From JBBDWJ01 sp040902925 (GTDB taxonomy: Bacteria > Acidobacteriota > Terriglobia > Bryobacterales > UBA6623): a stretch of DNA of 49,800 bases. Location: the NCBI GenBank assembly GCA_040902925.1, contig JBBDWJ010000042.1:1-49800 (forward strand), given 5' to 3'. This document shows positions 9,096 to 16,184 of this stretch, piece after piece (positions within the stretch are counted from its first letter, which is position 1; each line of letters opens with the position of its first letter). Both the position numbers and the translations under genes were made by a program. The notes under the pieces are model-generated. The model saw only the letters and a list, made by a program, of their open reading frames with translations, did not search any database and had not been told where the DNA came from.

Positions 9096-9170
9096 TTAAC
9101 TTTGCCTTTTGCCTTTGCCTTGCCTTCCGCCTTCCGCCGCTTGCCTTCTGCCTTGCTTTGTCGCGCCTTG
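9096..9170. repeat. TTTGCC-rich intergenic repeat, copy 1
   Basis: Low-complexity tract built of TTTGCCTT / TTGCC(G) / CTTCCGCC units. Its first 21 bp are identical to the start of a second tract at 32169. The tract is non-coding and lies between the quinone oxidoreductase and dehydratase genes. Confidence 0.7.
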
Positions 9171-9216
9171 CACTATCGGCGCGCCCACGCGTTTCGGCCC
9201 GCCGCTTCGCGGCGCA

Positions 9217-9267
9217 GACAGGCGAAAGCGCCTGTCGCTACATTGGAACAGGCAGGATTGCCTGTTC
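9217..9267. repeat. Tandem pair of REP-like hairpins
   Basis: Two short perfect hairpins lie in tandem. Bases 9217-9236 are GACAGGCG-AAAG-CGCCTGTC. Bases 9246-9267 have 9-bp arms (GAACAGGCA / TGCCTGTTC) around GGAT. Each is followed closely by a TAC-type end (GCTAC, TAC). The second abuts the stop codon of the minus-strand dehydratase gene, so it may end or stabilise that transcript. The layout resembles REP/REPIN elements; no RAYT transposase is seen nearby. Confidence 0.65.
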
Positions 9268-11204
9268 TACTTCAGCGCGCTGACAATGGCGTCCACGTCG
9301 AACACGCAGCCTCCCCAGGTGCCGCCTCCGACGCGCTGCAGCGCCGCCCACAGCCGCGTGTCGTCGGGCAGCTCGGGATTGGGCGCGAGGTCAGGGCGCG
9401 GCGACCGTTCTCCAAGTAGCCGCCCGCCCTGCTCGGGACCAAAGATTTCGTCCGCATGGCCGACCAGGTCGAGCGTACCTTCCAGTTTGTTGCGGTCGAT
9501 CGTAATTCGAACACGATCGCCGTCGATCAGCCTGCCGATCGGACCACCTGCCAACGCTTCCGGCCCGACGTGCCCGATGCATGCACCGGTGGAAACGCCG
9601 GAAAACCGCGCATCGGTGATGACAGCGATCTGCTTGCCAAACGAAAGATGCTTGAGCGCCGAGGTGATCTGGTAAATCTCTTCCATGCCCGACCCCATCG
9701 GCCCGCAGCAGACGAGCACGAGAATATCTCCCGGCCGCAGTGAACCGCTCTTGATCGCCTCGATCGCATCCGATTCGCACGTGAACACCCGGGCCGGGCC
9801 GGTGTTGCGGTAGACGCCATCGTCATCGACGACCGAAGGATCAATCGCCGTGCTTTTGACAACCGACCCTTCGGGAGCCAAGTTGCCGTGGCAGAATGTG
9901 ATCGTGCTGGTCAGCCCTTTGGCGCGCGCGCTTTCGGGGTCCATGATCACTTCGCCCGGGTCGATGCCGTCGCGCTCGGCGAGATGCTTGCGGACGATCT
10001 GACGCCGCTCGGAGCCTTCCCACCAGTCGAGAATCGCGTCCAGCTTTTCGCCCGACACGGTGAGCACGGAGGTATCGAGCAGCCCAAGCCGCCGCAAGTG
10101 CAACATGACTTCGGGAACGCCGCCGGCAAGAAACACGCGCACCGTGGGGTGGCCGATGGGCCCATTCGGAAGCACGTCGACAAGCCGCGGCACCTGGCGG
10201 TTGACCTCCGCCCACTCCTGCACGGTAGGGCGAGGGAGCCCCGCGCTGTAAGCGATGGCGGGAATGTGCAGCAGCAGGTTGGTCGAGCCGCCGAATGCCG
10301 CATGGACGACCATCGCGTTGCGCAACGCGGCTTGGGTCAGCACGTCGCTCGTAGTGATGCCGCGCTGCTCGAGCATGACTACGGCGCGAGCCGACCGCCG
10401 CGCCATATCTTTCCAAACCGGCTGCCCGGAAGGAGCGAGCGCGGAGTGCGGCAGCGAAAGCCCGAGCGCCTCGCCTACCACTTGCGACGTCGCCGCCGTG
10501 CCGAGGAATTGGCAGCCGCCTCCAGGACTTCCGCAAGCGCGGCAGCCCAATTCGGCCGCCTGCTGCAGGGTCAGTTCGCCGTGCGAAAACCGCGCGCCGA
10601 TCGACTGCACTTTGCCGGCGTCTTCGCCGTCGGATGCCGGCAAGGTAACTCCGCCCGGCACGAGCACGCACGGCAGGCGCTTCATCGCCGCCAGCGCCAT
10701 CATCATCGCGGGCAGCCCTTTGTCGCAGGTGGCGATGCCGATCACGCCGCTGCGCGTCGGCAGCGAGCGAATCAAGCGGCGAAAAATCTGCGCGGCGTCG
10801 TTACGGTAGGGCAGGCTGTCCATCATGCCGACCGTACCCTGCGTGCGCCCGTCGCAGGGGTCGCTGCAAAAACCGGCGAACGGGATCGCACCTCGCTTGC
10901 GTAGCTCGAAGGCAGCTTCCTGCATCAGCAGGCCGACCTCGAAATGGCCGGTGTGATAGCCGAGCGCGATGGGCGTTCCATCTTCGGCGCGGATGCCCCC
11001 TTGGGTGCTGAGGATCAGGAATTCCTTGCGGCCGAGTTCCGCGGGATTCCAGCCCATCCCGGCGTCTTGCGTCCAGCCAAAAATGTCTCCACTGGGCTTG
11101 GAGCGCAGCATCTCGGGCGTTATCGGCAGTTGTCCCTCGGGGCCGGGAGCGGCAGTCTCGATCCGCAAAACCAACGGGTCGCCGGAATCAAAAACGTCGT
11201 TCAT
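9267..11204 (-). CDS. yjhG: IlvD/Edd-family dehydratase, YjhG/YagF type (D-xylonate dehydratase)
   Basis: 645-residue Fe-S dehydratase. Length and sequence fit the YjhG/YagF subgroup (about 650) rather than IlvD (about 560) or Edd (about 600). Examples are SGDIFGWTQDAGMGWNP near the N-terminus and GGTWGGCVFDV near the C-terminus. Cluster-binding cysteines appear in DPCDGRTQG (C117), CDKGLPA (C160) and GCRACGSPGGGCQF (C221, C224, C231). Family knowledge: E. coli YjhG and YagF dehydrate D-xylonate to 2-keto-3-deoxy-xylonate. No other xylonate-pathway gene is adjacent, so the physiological substrate is inferred. It lies 66 bp downstream of metW on the same strand and ends at a REP-like hairpin. 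Confidence 0.92.
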   Translation of the reverse strand: MNDVFDSGDPLVLRIETAAPGPEGQLPITPEMLRSKPSGDIFGWTQDAGMGWNPAELGRKEFLILSTQGGIRAEDGTPIALGYHTGHFEVGLLMQEAAFELRKRGAIPFAGFCSDPCDGRTQGTVGMMDSLPYRNDAAQIFRRLIRSLPTRSGVIGIATCDKGLPAMMMALAAMKRLPCVLVPGGVTLPASDGEDAGKVQSIGARFSHGELTLQQAAELGCRACGSPGGGCQFLGTAATSQVVGEALGLSLPHSALAPSGQPVWKDMARRSARAVVMLEQRGITTSDVLTQAALRNAMVVHAAFGGSTNLLLHIPAIAYSAGLPRPTVQEWAEVNRQVPRLVDVLPNGPIGHPTVRVFLAGGVPEVMLHLRRLGLLDTSVLTVSGEKLDAILDWWEGSERRQIVRKHLAERDGIDPGEVIMDPESARAKGLTSTITFCHGNLAPEGSVVKSTAIDPSVVDDDGVYRNTGPARVFTCESDAIEAIKSGSLRPGDILVLVCCGPMGSGMEEIYQITSALKHLSFGKQIAVITDARFSGVSTGACIGHVGPEALAGGPIGRLIDGDRVRITIDRNKLEGTLDLVGHADEIFGPEQGGRLLGERSPRPDLAPNPELPDDTRLWAALQRVGGGTWGGCVFDVDAIVSALK

Positions 11205-11270
11205 GAAACCTCTTTCGCAGCCGATTGCGCGGAAATTCAGCCGTCCGGTTTGTGCGCAGCTGCGCCGGGC

Positions 11271-11897
11271 CTAACTTCGGATCTGATAGATCGCGCTATC
11301 GCAACGCAGGCTGGGCCAAAACGTGATGCGGCGGGCTCCCCGCAAGAAGTACGAGCGCTCTTTGGTCCAACCCTCGCTCTTGATCAGATCTTCGAAATCG
11401 AGCACTGTGACGAAATGAATGTTCGGGGAATCGTACCACTCGTAGGGCAGGTGGCGGGTTTTGGGGGCGTGGCCGGTCCAGGCCAGCGAATGCCGCACGC
11501 TCCAGTGGCCGAAGTTGGGAAAGGCAACAATCACGCGCCGGCCGACGCGGATCATTTCGCGCAACACGTCCAGCGGGCGGAAGGTCTCCTGCAACGTCTG
11601 GCTGAGGATGACGTAGTCGAAGCACTGGTTGGGATAATCGGCCAACCCTTTGTCGATGTCGCTCTGGTAAACCGAAAGGCCGAGCGCGACACACTTGCGT
11701 ACCTTGGTCGCCGATATTTCTACGCCGCGGGCCTTGGCCTGCTTTCTTTCCGCCAGCCAGGCCAGCAACTCCCCCTCGCCGCAGCCAAGGTCGAGGACAC
11801 TGGAATTCGGCTCCACGATTTCGCCGATGATCCGGTAATCCTGGCGCCCCAGCACGTCGGGCACAAACCTGCTGGGAGCTGCTTCTACGGTTGCCAT
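11271..11897 (-). CDS. metW: Methionine biosynthesis protein MetW
   Basis: 208-residue SAM-methyltransferase-fold protein of the MetW family. Motif I is VLDLGCGEGELLAWL (34-48), followed by GVEIS. Further MetW-typical segments are QSDIDKGLADYPNQCFDYVI, LSQTLQ, and FPNFGHW with SVRHSLAWTGHAPKT. MetW is normally encoded beside metX and is thought to work with it in homoserine acylation. Here metX lies 192 bp upstream on the same strand. ATG 11897 gives full family length. Confidence 0.94.
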   Translation of the reverse strand: MATVEAAPSRFVPDVLGRQDYRIIGEIVEPNSSVLDLGCGEGELLAWLAERKQAKARGVEISATKVRKCVALGLSVYQSDIDKGLADYPNQCFDYVILSQTLQETFRPLDVLREMIRVGRRVIVAFPNFGHWSVRHSLAWTGHAPKTRHLPYEWYDSPNIHFVTVLDFEDLIKSEGWTKERSYFLRGARRITFWPSLRCDSAIYQIRS

Positions 11898-12089
11898 TGC
11901 AATTTCAGGAGTGTCGTGGCGTTCCTAATTCGACGGATGGACCGCCCAACCGTTGGGCGCAGGTGCGATGGAGACTCCGCCTGGCGATGCCGCTCCGGCT
12001 ATCCCAACGTAGCCTAACTATCACAATTATAGGGCATTGCAGGCGAGGGTTATCGATGGCCGCGGATGTCCGGACCGGCCAGGGGCAGG

Positions 12090-13193
12090 TCAAAGGCGCT
12101 TGTAAGTGTTCTCCAGAAAGCCCTTGATGAGCTCGGTCTGCTCCCCCGCTTCCACCAAGAACGCATCGTGGCCGTAGTTGGAAGGCAGCTCAACATAGGC
12201 CACGTCGCAGTTGCGGCCGCGCAAAGCGCGCACGACCTCGAGCGACTGGTAGCTCGGATAAAGCCAGTCGGAGCTGAAGCTCAATACAAGAAAGCGCGCC
12301 GTCGCGTTGGCGAACACTTCACTCAGCGACTTGAAGCCGTTGGCGAGGTCGAACGAGTCCATGGCCCTGGAAATCACCAGGTAGGAGTTGGCGTCGAAGC
12401 GGCTGACGAATTGCCCTCCGCGGTAACGCAGGTAGCTTTCGACTTCGAACAGCTCGCCGTTGCCGTCAGCGGAATCGAGCGAAGTGCGGCGGCGGCGGCC
12501 GAACTTCTCACGCATCGAGTCGTCGCTCATGTACGTGATGTGGCCGACGGCGCGCGCCACCGCCAGCCCCTGCGCGGGCAGGGCCTCGCCATAATAATCG
12601 CCGCCGCGGAAATTGGGGTCGGCCATGATCGCCAAGCGGCCGACTTCGTTGAACGCGATCTGCTGCGGCGAATGCCTGTAGGTCGTCGCGATGGGGATTG
12701 CGGAAGCAACCGCCTCGGGATAATCCACCACCCATCGCAAAACCTGCATGCCTCCCATCGAGCCGCCCGCCAGCGACAACAAGCGCTCAACGCCCAGGTG
12801 ATCCATGAGACGTTTTTGGAGACGCACCATGTCGGCCACGGTCACGAATGGAAATGCCGATCCGTAAGGCCGCCCGGTTTCGGGGTTGATCGAGCCCGGG
12901 CCGGTGGTGCCGCGGCATCCGCCCAGCACGTTCGAACAAACGATGAAGTACTTGTTCGTATCGAACGCCTTGCCGGGGCCGATCATGTTGTCCCACCAGC
13001 CCGGCTTGCCGTCTTCCTCGCTGATCCCGGCGGCGTGCGCATCCCCGGAAAAAGCGTGCAGGATCAGTATGGCGTTGCTGCGCCCGGCGTTGAGGTGGCC
13101 ATAGGTTTCGTAGGCAATCTCAACCGGGGATAACGTGACGCCAGAATCGAGTTCCAGCGAGTCGAAACGGGCTTGTTCAAGACGGACGATCAT
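12090..13193 (-). CDS. metX: Homoserine O-acyltransferase MetX
   Basis: 367-residue alpha/beta-hydrolase-fold acyltransferase for the first committed step of methionine synthesis. Nucleophile S145 lies in GGSMGG, the catalytic Asp is likely in SSDWLYPS and the His in YGHDAFLV near the C-terminus. Other family blocks are LHAFSGDAHAAG, WWDNMIGPGKAFDTNKYF and NVLGGCRGTTGP. Start ATG 13193 (MIVRLEQ). metW follows on the same strand. Acetyl-CoA and succinyl-CoA users cannot be separated reliably by eye in this family. The 192-bp gap to metW contains no convincing gene. Confidence 0.95.
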   Translation of the reverse strand: MIVRLEQARFDSLELDSGVTLSPVEIAYETYGHLNAGRSNAILILHAFSGDAHAAGISEEDGKPGWWDNMIGPGKAFDTNKYFIVCSNVLGGCRGTTGPGSINPETGRPYGSAFPFVTVADMVRLQKRLMDHLGVERLLSLAGGSMGGMQVLRWVVDYPEAVASAIPIATTYRHSPQQIAFNEVGRLAIMADPNFRGGDYYGEALPAQGLAVARAVGHITYMSDDSMREKFGRRRRTSLDSADGNGELFEVESYLRYRGGQFVSRFDANSYLVISRAMDSFDLANGFKSLSEVFANATARFLVLSFSSDWLYPSYQSLEVVRALRGRNCDVAYVELPSNYGHDAFLVEAGEQTELIKGFLENTYKRL

Positions 13194-13291
13194 CGGTGGA
13201 GCGTGACCTGAAGCCGCTCTTCATAGCATAGCGGTCCGGCGGATGCCGGGCGGTTGGGCCGGTGCGGCCGGCCTACGCGGGATCCGGGCGC

Positions 13292-13326
13292 AAAAAATGG
13301 CAGCCCTTTCGGGCTGCCGTTTTTTT
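13292..13326. terminator. Bidirectional intrinsic terminator
   Basis: Stem GGCAGCCC / GGGCTGCC with TTTC loop (13299-13318), flanked by six A on the left and seven T on the right, so it can work on both strands. On the minus strand it lies downstream of the histone-like gene and isolates metX from it. Confidence 0.85.
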
Positions 13327-13464
13327 GTTGATTTGTAGAACCCGACGATGCCAGATTGGATCCGGGGCCGGCCACGCTATTCCTACCGGATTGCCGGCCT
13401 GCGCGGCCTTTCTTGCCCGGTCTGACGCGGAGACGTGAGACGGTGGGCTCCGGATCCAAACGGA

Positions 13465-13734
13465 CTACATCATCGGAGCGATCGGCGCTACGGGGGGTTT
13501 GGGCGCCGCCTTGCGGGCCTTCTTCCGCTTCTTAGCTGCCTTCTTCGGGGCTGCTTTCTTGCCGCCCTTCTTAGCTGCCTTCTTTTTCTTCTTGGCGGCT
13601 TTTTTCTTTTTCTTGGCGGCCTTCTTCTTGCCGCCCTTCTTCTTGGCGGCCTTCTTCTTCTTTACGGCCTTCTTCTTGGCAGCCTTTTTCTTGCCGCCCT
13701 TTTTCTTAGCCGCTTTTTTTGCTTTCTTTGCCAT
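13465..13734 (-). CDS. Histone H1-like Lys/Ala-rich basic protein
   Basis: 89-residue protein made almost entirely of K, A and G in KKAAKK / KKGGKK-type units, with a short PKPPVAPIAPMM tail. Such proteins resemble the C-terminal domain of histone H1, chlamydial Hc1/Hc2 and AlgP. They are expected to bind DNA through charge. The ATG is preceded by a good ribosome-binding site (GAGGTGA, about 8 nt upstream). The antisense frame is also open, as expected from the codon repeats; the minus frame is chosen for its RBS, its terminator and its sensible composition. Repeat codons are AAG-heavy. A nucleoid role is inferred. Confidence 0.85.
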   Translation of the reverse strand: MAKKAKKAAKKKGGKKKAAKKKAVKKKKAAKKKGGKKKAAKKKKKAAKKKKKAAKKGGKKAAPKKAAKKRKKARKAAPKPPVAPIAPMM

Positions 13735-14580
13735 AGCGATTCACCTCACTGATTTAGATCCAACCGCGAGGGTTCATCACCCCTGCTAGTTGCGTACGAC
13801 GAGCAGAGTGATCAAGAACCGAAGACGGTTGGCTCACTACATTGCTCATCGTAAATGTTTTATCACGTCTGCAAGAAACTTACAACATATTTTCTATCGT
13901 TTGGTTTGACAGGATGGTTGGCGGAAGCGGCGGAATCCAGGCCGTCCGCTTTCACGCAAAACAAGAAAGTGCATGCAAGCCCCTGTTCATGCGGCTTTCA
14001 TGCATGTCGCTACATCGCAAGACGCTCCACGAACAGAAACGAAACCGCCGAACTGAGCTTGGGCGAGGTCGATAAAAAATTGCCTGCAAAGGGTGTCGCG
14101 ATCCGTTTTGGGGCGTCTTCTCGACCGTTCGCGGCGCCGTGAACCCAGTCCGGAGCACGCTGTTCCCGGCTTGTTTTGAGGGCAAAAAACGCGGCGGCCG
14201 GCGGGAATGGTCCATGCCGAAGAGAGTTTCCGCACCGGCGGCAGAAGAGCGTACGAGACAAAATGCGCACCGCATTGCGAGCGTCAACCGACTTCGAGAG
14301 CGCCCGGTTCCCACGTCGTGGCAGCAGGAAGAAGCAAGAAATCGTGAGACGCGAACTTACGCGCCGCTCTATGACGCGGCGCCGTCTAGGGCGTGTTGGC
14401 TATTCCTCATCCGGCGATCGGCTGTTCGTCATCCGGATCCCCGTCGATCATGTTGCCCAACGGACAAACCCGGCAACAAAGGTTCCGCGTAGCAAGCCGC
14501 GCGGAGCGGCTTGAGGCAAGACAGTGCAACCGCCGGCGGCGCCTTTGCTTTCACGTTCAAAACACGCTAAGTTCATCCAT
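13735..14580. other. 846-bp region without a convincing gene
   Basis: No open frame here has family resemblance or a good ribosome-binding site. Bases 13840-13920 are AT-rich. Read on the minus strand they hold plausible promoter elements for the histone-like gene (TTGCAG about 16 nt before TACGAT) and a small AACCG-TCTT-CGGTT hairpin in the leader. Bases 13950-14580 precede the M16 peptidase gene. Nothing else was recognised. Confidence 0.5.
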
Positions 14581-16137
14581 ATGCGGTTGATTTCGAAGCT
14601 ACTGGGGTTCGTTCCAGCCTTGTTGGCCTTGATGGTTTTGGCCGCTTCGCCAGCGGCGGCTCAAGACCTGGAAGAGTTTGAGAAGTCGATCACGGAGTTC
14701 ACGCTCGACAACGGGCTGCACTTCATCGTGCTCGAGCGGCACGATGCTCCCGTCGTCTCTTTTCAAACCTACGTGGACGTCGGCAGCGTCGACGATCCCA
14801 AAGGCCGTACCGGTCTGGCTCACATGTTCGAGCACATGGCGTTCAAGGGAACGCCGGTCGTCGGTAGTCTGGATTACGGCAAAGAGCGTGTGGCGCTCGA
14901 TCGTGTGAATGAAACCGTCGAAGCCCTCGAAGCCGAGCGCCGCAAAGGCCACCTGGCCGATCCCAAAAAGCTGGAGGCCCTGCGGCAGCAGGTCGCAGAA
15001 GCCGTCGAGAGCGCTTCCGAGCTTGCCAACAGCGAGGAGTTCTCGCGCCTGATCGAAGAGAACGGCGGGACCGGCCTCAACGCCGGAACGGCCTCGGACG
15101 CCACCTTCTATGTGATGAGCCTGCCGTCCAACCGGCTGGAGTTGTGGTTCTATCTCGAGTCGGAGCGCTTTATTCACCCCGTCTTTCGCGATTTCTATAA
15201 GGAGCGCGACGTGGTGCGCGAAGAGCGCCGCATGCGCACCGAATCGAGTCCGCTCGGCAAGCTCATCGAGGTTTTTCTGGGGAACGCCTACGTGGCGCAT
15301 CCTTACGGCTGGCCGGGAGTGGGCTGGGCAAGCGACATCGCCAGTCTCACGGTCGAGGATGCGCGAAAGTTTTTCGAAACCTACTACGTGCCTGCCAATA
15401 TGACGATCGCCATCGTCGGCGATGTCGATCCGGAGCGGGCGCGGGCTCTGGCCGACGCCTACTTCTCGCGATTGCCAAAACGCCCGCTGCCGCCGCCGGT
15501 CGAGACCGAGGAGCCGCCGCAGGAGGGCCAGCGCCGCGTCGAGGTCGTCTCCGAATCGCAGCCGATCGCCCTGCTGGGATACAAAAAGCCTTCCAAGTAT
15601 CACCCCGACCGGGCCGTGTTCGACGTCATCTCGAGCGTGCTGAGCGGCGGCCGCACAAGCTGGTTCTACAAAGAGCTGGTGCGCGACCGCCAGATCGCCT
15701 TGCAAGCTGGGGGCTTCCCGGATTTCCCTGGCGACAAGTACACGTCGCTGTTTTTGTTCTATTCGTTTCCTAGCAGCGGCCATACCGTCGACGAGAACGA
15801 GCAAGCTATGTACGAGCTGATCGAGCGGCTCAAAGCCAACGGGCCTGAGCGGGAAGAACTCGCGATGGTCAAGACCAAGGCGCGGGCGGGTTTGATTGCC
15901 GGCCTCGACGAGAATTCCGGGCTGGCCTCTCAACTGGCTTCGTACCACGTCGGCTACGGCGACTGGCGGCAGCTTTTCCGTTGGCTTGACGAGATCAACG
16001 CGGTCACCGCCGAGGACGTGCAGCGCGTAGCCAAGCAATACTTCACCTCTCAGAATCGAACTGTCGGCTATTTGGTCAAACCGCCGGCGCCGGACGATCC
16101 GCCATCCAAAAGCGCTGCACCGAAAAGCGGAGGGTAG
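14581..16137 (+). CDS. M16 family zinc metallopeptidase, catalytic subunit (exported)
   Basis: 518-residue pitrilysin-type peptidase. ATG 14581 starts a signal peptide (MRLISKLL... to about residue 27, ending SPAAAQ). The frame is open from GTG 14524, but that would put 19 residues before the signal. The inverted zinc motif HMFEH is at 81-85 (H81, E84, H85), and a third ligand Glu is likely in LELWFYLESERF (E193 or E195). Compared with short M16B proteins there is a charged helical insert of about 60 residues after the zinc motif. The second M16 domain lies in the C-terminal half (QPIALLGYKKPS; DVISSVLSGGRTSWFYKEL). It is followed after 47 bp by a non-catalytic M16 protein; together they probably form a periplasmic heterodimer. 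Confidence 0.92.
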   Translation: MRLISKLLGFVPALLALMVLAASPAAAQDLEEFEKSITEFTLDNGLHFIVLERHDAPVVSFQTYVDVGSVDDPKGRTGLAHMFEHMAFKGTPVVGSLDYGKERVALDRVNETVEALEAERRKGHLADPKKLEALRQQVAEAVESASELANSEEFSRLIEENGGTGLNAGTASDATFYVMSLPSNRLELWFYLESERFIHPVFRDFYKERDVVREERRMRTESSPLGKLIEVFLGNAYVAHPYGWPGVGWASDIASLTVEDARKFFETYYVPANMTIAIVGDVDPERARALADAYFSRLPKRPLPPPVETEEPPQEGQRRVEVVSESQPIALLGYKKPSKYHPDRAVFDVISSVLSGGRTSWFYKELVRDRQIALQAGGFPDFPGDKYTSLFLFYSFPSSGHTVDENEQAMYELIERLKANGPEREELAMVKTKARAGLIAGLDENSGLASQLASYHVGYGDWRQLFRWLDEINAVTAEDVQRVAKQYFTSQNRTVGYLVKPPAPDDPPSKSAAPKSGG

Positions 16138-16184
16138 GCGATCCGCGCCGCCAGCCAGAACGAATTTCAGCGGGACTTAAAATC

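Noticed and set aside
9888..12017. Long plus-strand frames (338 and 357 codons) over the dehydratase and metW genes
   Set aside because: Antisense shadows; the minus-strand genes have full-length motifs.
11898..12089. Short open frames between metX and metW
   Set aside because: Under 80 codons on both strands, with no RBS or resemblance to known proteins.
12066..13133. 355-codon plus-strand frame over metX
   Set aside because: Antisense shadow of metX, which has an intact catalytic triad.
13700..13760. CRISPR-like repetition in the Lys-rich gene
   Set aside because: Codon-level repeats of a basic protein with no spacer structure; no CRISPR array was found in the window.
13435..13789. Leu/Phe-rich plus-strand frames opposite the histone-like gene
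   Set aside because: Arise from the complement of AAG/GCC repeats; RBS and terminator support the minus frame.
14599..16038. 479-codon open frame antisense to the M16 peptidase
   Set aside because: High-GC shadow frame; the plus strand carries clear M16 motifs and a signal peptide.
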